Positions 50,100-59,900 of a stretch of DNA of 64,000 nucleotides are shown in pieces (within the stretch, counting starts at the first letter, position 1; each line of letters opens with the position of its first letter). Below the pieces are notes generated by a model that was not told the DNA's origin, did not search any database, and saw only the letters and a program-made list of their open reading frames with translations. Source of the stretch: Subdoligranulum variabile (GTDB lineage Bacteria > Bacillota > Clostridia > Oscillospirales > Ruminococcaceae). Made by a program: the position numbers and the translations under genes. Location of the stretch: assembly GCF_025152575.1 (NCBI RefSeq), contig NZ_CP102293.1, positions 1,860,001 through 1,924,000 of the forward strand, read 5' to 3'.

Positions 50100-51130
50100 A
50101 AACCGCACTGAAAAAGAAATCCATCAACAGCAACACCCTGTTGCTCTTCATCACCATCGGCCTGTTCATCGTGCTCTACGCGGCCGGCTGCATCGTGTAT
50201 GCCAGCAAAGGCTTCACCAACCTGCAGACCTTTTTGAACCTTTTCATCAACAACGCCGGCCTCATCTGCGTGGCCTGCGGCATGACCTGCGTCATGCTCA
50301 CCGGCGGCATCGACATCTCGGTGGGCTCCCTGGTGGCCCTGGACTGCATGCTCCTGGCCTACGGCATGGGGGAATGGAAGATCAACGCCTGGCTCATGTG
50401 CCTCATCGTCCTGGTGGTGGGCGTGGTCTTCGGCATGGTGCAGGGCTTCTGCGTGGGCTATCTGCGCATCCAGCCCTTCATCGTCACCATGGCGGGCATG
50501 TTCTTTGCCCGCGGTATGACCGCCGTCATTTCTACCAACCAGCTCTCCATCACCCAGGATGTGAGTGAGATCTTCTACAACTGGGCCAACTACCGCATCT
50601 ACCTGCCCTTCGGCGGCGTGATGAACAAGGCCGGCAAGATGGTCATGCCCTACATCCGCATCGGCGTGGTGGTGGCCATGCTCGTGCTGGTGGTGGTCTT
50701 CCTGCTGCTGCGCTACACCCGCTTCGGCCGCTCCCTCTACGCTGTGGGCGGCAGCGAACAGTCCGCCGCCATGATGGGCCTGGATGTCAAGCGTACCCGC
50801 ATGAAAGCCCATGTGCTCTGCTCCTTCCTGTGCTCCATCGGCGGCATCTGCTACTGCCTGAACACCACCTCGGCCAGCGTCAGCCAGGCCACCGGCATGG
50901 AGATGGACGCCATCGCTTCGTCGGTTATCGGCGGTACGCTGCTCACCGGCGGCGTGGGCAACGTCATCGGTTCCTTCTTCGGCGTGCTCATCACCGGTAC
51001 CATCTCCACCATCGTCAAGGCCAACGGCAAGCTGGCCAGCTCCTGGCCCAACATCCTCACCGCGGCCCTGCTCTGCTTCTTCATCGTCCTGCAGAGCGTC
51101 TTCGCCTACTTCAAGGAAAAGAACAAGTAA
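50096..51130 (+). CDS. Sugar ABC importer permease 2 (YjfF-like)
   Basis: 344 residues, same family as the previous gene, with TGGIDISVGSLVAL and VGGSEQSAAMMGLDV. Its ATG overlaps the previous stop (ATGA). It completes the importer. A T-poor hairpin follows before the isomerase-family gene. Confidence 0.92.
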   Translation: MKTALKKKSINSNTLLLFITIGLFIVLYAAGCIVYASKGFTNLQTFLNLFINNAGLICVACGMTCVMLTGGIDISVGSLVALDCMLLAYGMGEWKINAWLMCLIVLVVGVVFGMVQGFCVGYLRIQPFIVTMAGMFFARGMTAVISTNQLSITQDVSEIFYNWANYRIYLPFGGVMNKAGKMVMPYIRIGVVVAMLVLVVVFLLLRYTRFGRSLYAVGGSEQSAAMMGLDVKRTRMKAHVLCSFLCSIGGICYCLNTTSASVSQATGMEMDAIASSVIGGTLLTGGVGNVIGSFFGVLITGTISTIVKANGKLASSWPNILTAALLCFFIVLQSVFAYFKEKNK

Positions 51131-51145
51131 GCCGGGATTCCCGGC

Positions 51146-51182
51146 GCACAAACGAAGGGCCCCCGCTGTCCTTCGTTTGTGC
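51146..51182 (+). other. Intercistronic hairpin between permease and isomerase genes
   Basis: GCACAAACGAAGG pairs perfectly with CCTTCGTTTGTGC (13 bp) with no T-run, a likely mRNA processing or stability element. Confidence 0.6.
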
Positions 51183-51211
51183 TGTATCTGAACACAAGGA
51201 GGTACTTCCCC

Positions 51212-52702
51212 ATGAAATCTACCAATATTCCCGACGTGCATCTCGGCATCATCGCCGTCAGCCGTGACTGTTTCCCCATTGCCCTGTCCACCCAGCGCCG
51301 TGAGAACATCACCGCCGCCTGCAAGGCCAAGGGCGTAGAAATCTACCAGTGCCCCGTGACTGTGGAAAACGAGGCCGACATGCTCAAGGCGGTGGCCGAT
51401 GTGCAGGCCGCGGGCTGCAACGCCCTCACGGTCTTCCTGGGCAACTTCGGCCCCGAGACCCCCGAGACCCTCATCGCCAAATACTTCGACGGCCCCGTCA
51501 TGTATGTGGCGGCAGCCGAGGGTGACGGCGACATGATCAACGGCCGCGGCGACGCCTACTGCGGCATGCTGAACTGCTCCTACAACCTGGGCATGCGCCA
51601 TCTGGGCGCCTACATCCCCGAGTACCCCGTGGGCACCGCCGAGGAACTGGCGGACAAGATCGCCGAGTTCGTGCCCATCGCCCGGACCATCCTGGGCGTG
51701 AAGGACCTGAAGATCATCTCCTTCGGCCCCCGTCCCCAGGACTTCTTTGCCTGCAACGCCCCCATCAAGGGTCTGTATGAGCTGGGGGTGGAGATCGAGG
51801 AGAACTCCGAGCTGGACCTGCTGGTCTCCTACAAGGCCCATGCCAACGATCCCCGCATCGCCGACGTCTGCGCCGACATGGCCGCCGAGATGGGCGAGGG
51901 CAAATACTACCCCGACCTGCTGGCCCGGATGGCGCAGTTCGAACTGACCCTGCTGGACTGGGCCGACGCCCACAAGGGCAGCAAGAAGTATGTGGCCTTC
52001 GCCGACAAGTGCTGGCCGGCCTTCCCGTCCCAGTTCGGCTTTGAGCCCTGCTATGTGAACAGCCGCCTGGTCAGCCGCGGCATCCCTGTCTCCTGCGAGG
52101 TGGACATCTACGGCGCTCTGTCGGAGTATATCGGCATGTGCGTCACCGGCGACACCGTCACCCTGCTGGACATCAACAACAGCGTGCCCAAGTACATCTA
52201 CGACGAGGAGATCGCCGGCAAGTTCCCCTACACCCTCACCGATACCTTCATGGGCTTCCACTGCGGCAACACGCCGTCCTGCAAGATGTGCGCCGACCGT
52301 GCCGTGAAGTACCAGCTGATCCAGCACCGTCTGCTGGAGCCGGCGGGCAGCGATCCCGACTTCACCCGCGGCACCCTGGAGGGCGACATCGCGGCTTCCG
52401 ACATCACCTTCTACCGCCTGCAGTGTGACAGCGAGGGCAACCTCCGCGCCTACATTGCCCAGGGCGAGGTGCTGCCGGTGGCTACCCGCTCCTTCGGCGG
52501 CATCGGCATCTTTGCCATCCCCGAAATGGGCCGCTTCTACCGCCATGTGCTGATCCAGAAGCGTTACCCGCACCATGGCTCCGTGGCCTTCAGCCACTGC
52601 GGCAAGGCGCTGTTCGAGGTCTTCAAGTATCTGGGCATCGGCGACATCGCCTACAACCAGCCCAAGACCCTGCCCTATCCCACCGAAAATCCCTGGGCCT
52701 GA
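51212..52702 (+). CDS. L-fucose/L-arabinose isomerase-family protein
   Basis: 496 residues. The N-terminal Rossmann-like part, the RPQDFFACNAPIKGLYELG region, the central ADKCWPAFPSQFGFEPCYVNSR with its VDIYGAL acidic site, and the late MGFHCGNTP fit the fucose isomerase-like superfamily that includes AraA and FucI. Such enzymes interconvert an aldose and a ketose using a divalent metal. Beside an AraR-controlled importer it may act on arabinose or a related sugar; it is not a standard AraA. AAGGAGGT precedes the ATG. No kinase or epimerase gene follows. Confidence 0.85.
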   Translation: MKSTNIPDVHLGIIAVSRDCFPIALSTQRRENITAACKAKGVEIYQCPVTVENEADMLKAVADVQAAGCNALTVFLGNFGPETPETLIAKYFDGPVMYVAAAEGDGDMINGRGDAYCGMLNCSYNLGMRHLGAYIPEYPVGTAEELADKIAEFVPIARTILGVKDLKIISFGPRPQDFFACNAPIKGLYELGVEIEENSELDLLVSYKAHANDPRIADVCADMAAEMGEGKYYPDLLARMAQFELTLLDWADAHKGSKKYVAFADKCWPAFPSQFGFEPCYVNSRLVSRGIPVSCEVDIYGALSEYIGMCVTGDTVTLLDINNSVPKYIYDEEIAGKFPYTLTDTFMGFHCGNTPSCKMCADRAVKYQLIQHRLLEPAGSDPDFTRGTLEGDIAASDITFYRLQCDSEGNLRAYIAQGEVLPVATRSFGGIGIFAIPEMGRFYRHVLIQKRYPHHGSVAFSHCGKALFEVFKYLGIGDIAYNQPKTLPYPTENPWA

Positions 52703-52736
52703 CCCCCATAGCCGGGGCGGCTGACCTCATTTTACA

Positions 52737-52780
52737 CCAACCCCCCAGGGGGGGCTTATCCCCCCTGGGGGTTGGTCTTG
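52737..52780 (+). terminator. Terminator of the importer-isomerase operon
   Basis: CCAACCCCC pairs with GGGGGTTGG, continuing into a G6/C6 inner stem. The T-tail is weak but the stem is very strong. Confidence 0.7.
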
Positions 52781-52835
52781 CACGGCGGTGCAGCGAAAGC
52801 TCTTGTAAAATCTTGCCCTTTTGAAAAAATCTTTA

Positions 52836-52864
52836 TTGATTCCCGGGCCCGATGTTGCTACTAT
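52836..52864 (+). promoter_or_regulatory. Promoter of the lipoprotein gene
   Basis: TTGATT (52836-52841), a 17-base spacer and TACTAT (52859-52864), 35 bases before the ATG. Confidence 0.5.
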
Positions 52865-52899
52865 GGAAGCAGGACGTTCATTCTCTCCGGGAGGTCATC

Positions 52900-53691
52900 A
52901 TGAAAAAACTCTGTACGGTTCTGGCCGGTGTTCTGCTGGCTGCCGGGTTCTGTGGCTGCGGTGCGGCGCCCCAGGACGGGCCGTCGGAAAGTGCCGCGGC
53001 CTCTTCCTCGCAGGCTGCTTCGGCACCCACGGCCACCCCAAGCCCCACCGCCACTCCGGTGCCGTCGGCGCCGGCAGCCACCCAGGCGCCGGAAACAACG
53101 CCCCCGCCCGTGGAGAGCCGCTGGTCGGCGGCGGAACAGGAAAACTGGGAAACCCAGGCCTATTTCCTTACCTGCCAGCTGGTGGATTACTGCCTGCAGC
53201 CCTTTGAGGAGACGGCAGGGGTGGAGGCGCTGGACGACGGGGAGATCCTGAACTTCCTGTGGACCATGGGGCAGAACAGCAAGAGCCCGGAATATCCCTA
53301 CCGCGCGGCGGTCACCACCACCTTCGGCGATGGGGAGGGCATCATCGACCATGTGCCGGAACAGACCGCCCGGGCTGTCGTGTACCAGCTTTTCGGCGTG
53401 GAGGACTGGTCCTATGACGATCCCGCTTGGTACGACAGCACCGTGCCGGAATATTATTTTGATGTGAGCCAGGCGCTGCCCACCGCCCACTATTACTGCC
53501 AGGATCCCGTGGGGGAGATGGCGGGGGATACGGTGACGGTGTCCTTCCGGCTGAACAGCGAACAGCTCATTGTGGACACGGCAGGACAGCACCGGAAAGA
53601 CTTCGGCCCCTACCAGGCGGTGTACACCGTCCTGACCGAGGGCGGACAGTCCTTCCTCCGCTTCCAGGGAATGACGCCGGTCTCGGAATAA
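52900..53691 (+). CDS. Putative lipoprotein of unknown function
   Basis: 263 residues. A lipoprotein-like signal peptide (MKKLCTVLAGVLLAAGFCGC; lipidation at C20 or C18 uncertain) is followed by a Ser/Ala/Thr/Pro linker (about 25-78) and an acidic, aromatic-rich domain. GGGAGG precedes the ATG. Flanked by a terminator on each side, it is transcribed alone. I do not recognise the domain. Confidence 0.65.
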   Translation: MKKLCTVLAGVLLAAGFCGCGAAPQDGPSESAAASSSQAASAPTATPSPTATPVPSAPAATQAPETTPPPVESRWSAAEQENWETQAYFLTCQLVDYCLQPFEETAGVEALDDGEILNFLWTMGQNSKSPEYPYRAAVTTTFGDGEGIIDHVPEQTARAVVYQLFGVEDWSYDDPAWYDSTVPEYYFDVSQALPTAHYYCQDPVGEMAGDTVTVSFRLNSEQLIVDTAGQHRKDFGPYQAVYTVLTEGGQSFLRFQGMTPVSE

Positions 53692-53693
53692 AC

Positions 53694-53734
53694 AAAAAAG
53701 GACTGCCGACCCGTAGCGGGGGCAGTCCTTTTTT
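53694..53734. terminator. Bidirectional terminator between convergent genes
   Basis: AAAAAAGGACTGCC (53694-53707) pairs with GGCAGTCCTTTTTT (53721-53734). Confidence 0.9.
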
Positions 53735-53739
53735 GCGTT

Positions 53740-54525
53740 TCAGGGGGTCTTCCGGGGCGGCAGTCCGTAGAGCCGGGCGTATTCCCGCACCACGGTGCTG
53801 CACGCAAAGGCGATCTGGTGGGGATGGTGTTCCTGAGTCAGGTCGCTGGCAAACCGCAGCACGGCGTCCACCCCCGGCGGAGGCGGGGCGTCCGACCCGG
53901 TGATCAGCCAGACCCGGGGGGCGGCCAGCAGGGTGGACAGGTCATCCCCCTGGAGGTAGTCAAAGTAGATGCCCCGGTAGCTCAGCAGCAAAATCAGGTC
54001 CTCCGGCCCGGCGGTGCGCAGCCATTCCCGCTGCTGCACATGGGATACCACGGTAAAGACGTTCTTGCCCAGGGCAGCCATCTCGCTCTGCATGACCAGG
54101 GCTGCGGCCTCGGATTTCAGGATGCCGAACACCGCCACCCGGGCATAATGGTGGATGTCGGCGCAGAGGGCATAGACCGCCGTCTCGGACAGGGAGGCGG
54201 TGACCATGTCCAGGCTGCGCAGGATGGAATCCCGGTGAGCGGTCATCCGCCCGGCAAAGGTGTGGGCGTCGTCGCCGCTGGCCTGGAACTGCACGCTGCC
54301 CACCAGCTCCCGCAGCTCGAAGAAATCCCGCAGCCCGATCTTGCGGCAAAAGCGGGAGAGGGACGCGTTGCCCACATGGCAGGTCTGTTCCATCCGTTTC
54401 ATCGTGATGGCCTCGGCGTCCCCCAGGTGGTCCATGATATACTGGGCGATGCGCTGGTCCAGGGAATCGGGCCGTTCGCTGGCCGCCGTGCTCAGCAGCA
54501 CCGCCAGCAGTTTTCCGTATTGCAT
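53740..54525 (-). CDS. RpiR-like transcriptional regulator
   Basis: 261 residues with an N-terminal HTH_6 (EQTCHVGNASLSRFCRKIGL) and a SIS-like C-terminal domain (about residues 110-255) that lacks a clear SGxT phosphosugar loop, so the ligand may differ. AAGGAGG stands before the ATG at 54525. It diverges from the LytTR two-component system. Confidence 0.82.
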   Translation of the reverse strand: MQYGKLLAVLLSTAASERPDSLDQRIAQYIMDHLGDAEAITMKRMEQTCHVGNASLSRFCRKIGLRDFFELRELVGSVQFQASGDDAHTFAGRMTAHRDSILRSLDMVTASLSETAVYALCADIHHYARVAVFGILKSEAAALVMQSEMAALGKNVFTVVSHVQQREWLRTAGPEDLILLLSYRGIYFDYLQGDDLSTLLAAPRVWLITGSDAPPPPGVDAVLRFASDLTQEHHPHQIAFACSTVVREYARLYGLPPRKTP

Positions 54526-54643
54526 GGGGACCCCTCCTTCCTCTTTGATTATACAGGCAGGCGGGCCGGGAGACAAGACAGGAAAGAAAACGGTTTCTTT
54601 TTCCGGAATTTGGAAATGGGGGCCCGGGAGGCCGCCCGCTGCA

Positions 54644-54672
54644 TTGCCGCGGGAATGCCTTTCTGGTACAAT
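54644..54672 (+). promoter_or_regulatory. Promoter of the LytTR two-component system
   Basis: TTGCCG (54644-54649), a 17-base spacer and TACAAT (54667-54672) with extended -10 TGG. Confidence 0.6.
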
Positions 54673-54716
54673 ATTCTATAGAAAATCTTGACTCCGATCC
54701 AGGGGAGGGATGGGCT

Positions 54717-55421
54717 ATGCTGCAGATCGCGGTGGTGGACGACGAACGGGAACAGCGCACCCTGCTGGAAGACTGCCTGCACCGCTATGAGCGGGAAAAC
54801 GGCGTATCCTTCGGCATCGTATCCTGCGGGGATGCCCAGGAATTCCTGCGCCAGGACCCCGGCGGGTTCGACATTGTGCTGCTGGACATCCAGATGCCGG
54901 GGCTGGACGGCATGGCGGCGGCGCGGCAGCTGCGGGAACAGAACCGGCGGCTGGTGCTGATCTTCATCACCAATATGGCCCAGTTCGCCATCGAGGGCTA
55001 TGCCGTGGACGCCATGGATTTCATCCTCAAGCCGGTGAGCTATTACCGGCTGGCGGCGTCGCTGACCAAGGCCCGGGGCCGCCTGCAGACCGAAGCGGGG
55101 GTGGCGCTGGTGCTGCACACCAAGGACGGCACCTACCATCTGGATTCGGCCCGGGTGCACTACATCGAGATGTTCAACCACCACACCATCTTCCACACCG
55201 AGGACGGCGTCTTTGACACCACCGGCAGCCTGAAAAAGCTGGAGGAACAGCTGGCCGGCCAGAGTTTTGCCCGGTGCAACAATGGCTATCTGGTGAATCT
55301 GCGGTATGTCCGCGGGGTGGAGGGCAGCGACGTGGTGGTGGCCGGGGACCGGCTGCTCATCAGCCGCACCCGGCGCAAGGCGTTTCTGCAGCGGATGTCG
55401 GAATATTTCGGAGGACAATAA
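54717..55421 (+). CDS. LytTR-type response regulator
   Basis: 234 residues: receiver domain with D57 (VLLDIQMPG) and the FIT/KPV receiver end, then a LytTR DNA-binding domain (about residues 135-232) with the ARCNNGYLVNLRYV block. These regulators pair with GHKL kinases and control surface or peptide-responsive genes. GGGGAGGG precedes the ATG. The kinase gene follows after a single base. Neighbouring beta-glucosidase genes are possible targets; this is inference. Confidence 0.93.
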   Translation: MLQIAVVDDEREQRTLLEDCLHRYERENGVSFGIVSCGDAQEFLRQDPGGFDIVLLDIQMPGLDGMAAARQLREQNRRLVLIFITNMAQFAIEGYAVDAMDFILKPVSYYRLAASLTKARGRLQTEAGVALVLHTKDGTYHLDSARVHYIEMFNHHTIFHTEDGVFDTTGSLKKLEEQLAGQSFARCNNGYLVNLRYVRGVEGSDVVVAGDRLLISRTRRKAFLQRMSEYFGGQ

Positions 55422-55422
55422 G

Positions 55423-56772
55423 ATGCTGCAGCTGACGCAACTTTCGGTATATAAAGTGATCTTTATGGCGGAACTGCTGGCGGCCGAAGCCCTTTTCTGC
55501 CGCAAACTGCGCCGCCGCTCCCTGTTCTGGGGGCGGCTGGTGCTCAGTCTGGGGGTCTGCTTTGCCGCCGCGGTGCTCTGCCCGGCGGGCGCGGCCTCGG
55601 TGGGCAGCTATTCGGCGCTGTTTTTCGCCCTCTTTTTCGTCACGCTGGTGGGCTGCCGGTTCTGTTTTGAGGAGAGCTGGTGGAACCTTCTGTTCTGCGC
55701 CATCGCCGGGTATTCGGTGCAGCACATCACCTTTGTGGCCTACAACATGATCGTCACCGGGCTGGGCCTCACGGGGCTGCTGGCCCGGATGGGCACCGCC
55801 CTGAACCCCTACGGCGAGGCCACCATCCAGAGCGCCCTCAATCCGCTGACCATCCTGGCCTACGTCGACTGCTATTTCCTGTTTTACTGGTATTTCGGGT
55901 ATTTTCTCGGCCAACGGATGTCCCGGGGCGAGGACCTGAGCCTGGGGCGCAAACCCCTCATCGCCTTTTCGGGACTGGGGGTGGCGGTGAACATCGTGCT
56001 GCATATGGTCACGGTGCTCCACACCTCGGCGGACGCCGCCTCGGTGCTGCTGGAGAACGTCTACAACCTGCTGTGCTGTGTGCTGCTTCTCTTTTTGCAG
56101 TTCGGGGTGCTGTCCAGGCGGCACCTGGAGCAGGACCGGGACCTGCTGCGGCAGATGCTGGCCCAGAAGGAGGAACAGTACCGCATCCGGCAGGAAAGCA
56201 TGGAACTCATCAACATCAAGCACCACGACCTGAAACACCAGCTGGGGCTGCTGCGCCAGGTGGTGGACCAGAATGCCCTGCGGGGGATGGAGGAGGCGGT
56301 GAACCGGTACGACACCCTGGTGCGCACCGGCAACGACGCCCTGGACCTGGTGCTGGGGGAGAAAAGCATGCTCTGCCAGGCCAAGGGGATCACCTTCAGC
56401 TGCATTGCCGACGGAGCCCGGCTGGCGGGTATGGAGACGGGGGACATCTACACCCTCTTCGGCAACGCCACCGAGAACGCCATCGAATACCTGCAGACGC
56501 TGTCCGACCCGGAGAAGCGGTTCCTCCATGTGTCGGTGAAGGGGCAGGGGGCGCTGGCGGCCATCCATGTGGAGAACTACTACGAGGGGCCCGACCGCAC
56601 CGGTGACGCGGCGCTGCCCCGCACCACCAAGGAGAACAAGAGCTATCACGGCTTCGGGCTGCGCAGCATCCAGCTGACGGCGGAGAAATACGGCGGCGAG
56701 ATGTCGGTACACGCAAAGGATCATCTGTTCTGCGTGGACGTCATCCTGCCCGAGCCGGTCACCGCCCGCTGA
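55423..56772 (+). CDS. GHKL sensor histidine kinase (AgrC/LytS-like)
   Basis: 449 residues: an N-terminal membrane sensor of about six helices (1-240), a HHDLKHQ phosphoacceptor block near residue 268 and a GHKL ATPase domain with NATENAIEYL and a GFGLRSIQLTAEKY tail. GGAGG precedes the ATG at 55423, one base after the response-regulator stop codon. A terminator closes the pair. Confidence 0.92.
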   Translation: MLQLTQLSVYKVIFMAELLAAEALFCRKLRRRSLFWGRLVLSLGVCFAAAVLCPAGAASVGSYSALFFALFFVTLVGCRFCFEESWWNLLFCAIAGYSVQHITFVAYNMIVTGLGLTGLLARMGTALNPYGEATIQSALNPLTILAYVDCYFLFYWYFGYFLGQRMSRGEDLSLGRKPLIAFSGLGVAVNIVLHMVTVLHTSADAASVLLENVYNLLCCVLLLFLQFGVLSRRHLEQDRDLLRQMLAQKEEQYRIRQESMELINIKHHDLKHQLGLLRQVVDQNALRGMEEAVNRYDTLVRTGNDALDLVLGEKSMLCQAKGITFSCIADGARLAGMETGDIYTLFGNATENAIEYLQTLSDPEKRFLHVSVKGQGALAAIHVENYYEGPDRTGDAALPRTTKENKSYHGFGLRSIQLTAEKYGGEMSVHAKDHLFCVDVILPEPVTAR

Positions 56773-56787
56773 AGACGTTTTTTGGGA

Positions 56788-56815
56788 CCCGGCCGGGGCA
56801 CGGCCGGGCATTTTT
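56788..56815 (+). terminator. Terminator of the LytTR two-component system
   Basis: CCCGGCCG and CGGCCGGG form an 8-bp stem, followed by ATTTTTG. Confidence 0.8.
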
Positions 56816-56988
56816 GTGCAAACGGTGTAGCGAAAACGACAAAAACAGTAATGGATGTTTTATTCTTTTGGAAGATGTGATAGAGTGGGCACAGCGAAAG
56901 GGGCGGCCGCGGCGCCCCGGAACCTCACCGGCGTCCCGCCACTGCCGGGATGCATCACCACTGCCACTGTAAGAAGGAGTAGGTCAAC

Positions 56989-59900
56989 ATGACGGCCAAA
57001 AAGAAAATGAGCAGCCGCAAGTTCATGGCGATTTTTCTGCCGGTCACGGCGGTGCTGCTGGTCACCTCCATCGTCATCACCTGCGTGATGGAGTACTGGA
57101 GCACGGTCATGGATGCGGTTTTCGGGGAAGCGACGATCTCCATCGACGCCGCCCCCGGCACCGAAAACTGGAACACCGATTACTACAACCTCAATGCCGA
57201 CGGCATGACCCCCGAGGACACCGCCGCCCAGGGCGCCGAGCTGGCGCGCCGGGCGGAAGCCGAGGGCATCGTGCTGCTGAAAAACCAGAACGGCGCCCTG
57301 CCGCTAACCAACGGCGGCGCCCCGCTGTCCGAATCCAACCCCATCACCGTCAACGCCCTGGGCTGGTCCTTCTACTATCCCAGCACCGGCGGCTCCGGTT
57401 CGGGCGCCGTGGGTTCCGACGGCCTTGTCTCCCCCAAGGAGGCCCTGGCCGCCGCGGGTATCAACATCAATGAGGCGCTGGAAAGCTACTACCTCGACTG
57501 GTCCGACCAGCACTACACCGAGTGGATGGTCACCAAGGCCAACGGCTACTACACCGACGAGGACACCAACACCGCACCGGCGCGGCCCTCGGTGAGCAAG
57601 ACCTACCAGGCCGCCTGGGATGTGCCGGAGCTGAACGCCCAGCTGGTGGCGGAAGCCTGCGCCCAGTCCGACGCCGCAGCCAACAACGTGCAGATCGTCT
57701 GGATCGGCCGGGGCGGCGGTGAGTACCACGACTGCCCCACCACCATGACCAAGGAGGGCGGCAGCGTCAACACCTACGGCATCAACCCCGACAAGCACTA
57801 CCTGGAACTCACCGACGAGGAGGAGGCCGTGCTGGCCAAGGCGGAGGAACTCCGCGGGGAGAACGGCAAGGTCATCGTCATCGTCAACGCCAACAACACC
57901 ATGGAGCTGGGCGAGCTGCAGGACGACGACAAGGTGGATGCCATCCTCTTTGTGGGCGGCCCCGGCAAGCAGGGCTTCTACGCCATCGGGGATGTGCTCA
58001 ACGGCACGGTGAACCCCTCGGGCCGCCTGGCCGATACCTACGCCGCCGACCTTCTGGCCAGCCCCGCCATGGAGAACTTCAGCAGCAAGGTCTACTATGA
58101 CCCCGACGCGGCCTTCCCCAACCAGTACGACACCATGATCGACTATACCGATGCCGACGGCAGCACTTCCCAGCGGCCCATCATGTTCGTGGGCTACGAG
58201 GAAGGCATCTATATGGGCTACCGCTTCTATGAATCGGCCGCCGCCGACGGCTACTTCACCTCCGCCAACCTGCCCGCGGGCGTCACCGACCCCTACTACA
58301 ACCGGGACAACGGCGTCATCTATCCCTTCGGCTACGGCCTTTCCTACACCACCTTCACCCAGGAAATCACCGATACCTCCTACGCCGACGGTACCTTCAC
58401 CTTCGATGTGACGGTGAAAAACACCGGTTCGGTGGCCGGCAAGGATGTGGTGGAACTCTACGCCGAGACCCCCTACACCCCCGGCGGCATCGAGAAATCC
58501 AAGGTGGTGCTCTGCGCCTTTGACAAGACCCAGACCCTCGACCCCGGGGCCAGCGAGACGGTGACCCTCACGGTGGACGAGCAGGACCTGGCCTCCTACG
58601 ACGACACCGTCAACCAGTGCTATGTGCTGGATGCGGGGGACTACACCTTCTATCTGGGCACCGTGAACGGCACGGTCTACGGCGCCCACGCCTGGGCCTA
58701 CGCCACCCCGGCGGATTCCAAGAGCGCGGCCGGCGCCAACGCCGTGACCTACGCCGCGGCGGACGCCATCGCCGCCACCCGCATCTACAACGATGAGCAC
58801 GACGGCAAGCGGGACAGTGATATGACCACCGCCACCAACGCCTTCCAGCGGGAGATGACCGGCAACAACCTGAAGGTTTCTAACGGCGACGCCACTATGA
58901 CCCGGGCGGACGGCTTTGCGGCCTCCTGGCCCACCGCCCCCACCGCCGAGGACACCGTCATGCCCGAGGAACTCAAAGCCATCCTGGACGACAACAACTA
59001 CAGCACCAAAGAAGCCACCGCCCTCCACGACGAGGAGGTGGAAATGCCCGCCACCGGTCAGAACAACGGTCTGCAGCTCATCAACCTGCGGGGCCTGTCC
59101 TTCGACGACCCCCTGTGGCAGACCTACATCGAGCAGTGGACCCCCGGCGAGATGGCCCTGCTGCTGGGTAAGGCCGGTTTCCAGACCGAAGCCTTCCCCG
59201 AGTACGGCAAGCCCACCACCCTGGACAATGACGGCCCGCAAGCCTTCCGTCACCAGGCCCTGGGCGAGGAGAACGAGCGGGTGGACACCTACTATATGAC
59301 CGCATACCCCTGCGAGGCGCTGCTCTCCTGCACCTGGAACGAGGACCTGCTGGAGGAGATCGGCGAGAACGTGGGCGCCGAGGGTGCCGCCAACGGCATG
59401 ACCGGCTGGTATGCGCCGGGCCTGAACACCCACCGCACGGCCTTCGGCGGCCGCAACTTCGAGTATTTCTCGGAGGATCCCTTCCTGGCGGGCAAGCTGG
59501 CCGCCAAGGAAATCTCCGGTGCCGCCCAATACGGCGTCTTCACCTACATCAAGCACTTTGCCCTCAACGAGCAGGAAGCCTTCTGCCGGTCCTGGTGCTG
59601 CGGCATGCATATGGACGAAAGTCTCGACCGCTACCAGAACCCCGAATGGATGCTCATGACCTGGGCCACCGAACAGACCATGCGGGAGATCTACCTCAAG
59701 GCCTTTGAGATCGCCATCAAGGAGGCCACCACCGACCTGCACTATCTGGACGGCGAGGGCAACGAGCAGGTGGCGGAAGATTTCCGCTGCGCCACCGGCG
59801 TCATGACGGCCTTCTGCTGCGTGGGCAACACCTGGTCGGGCGGCAACCACGCCCTGCTCCAGACCGTCCTGCGGGATGAATGGGGCTTTACCGGCACCGC

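Noticed and set aside
56820-56988. Promoter and LytTR sites before the permuted GH3 gene
   Set aside because: Only weak -35/-10 candidates (TTTATT, TAGAGT) and no clear direct repeats; not listed as a feature.
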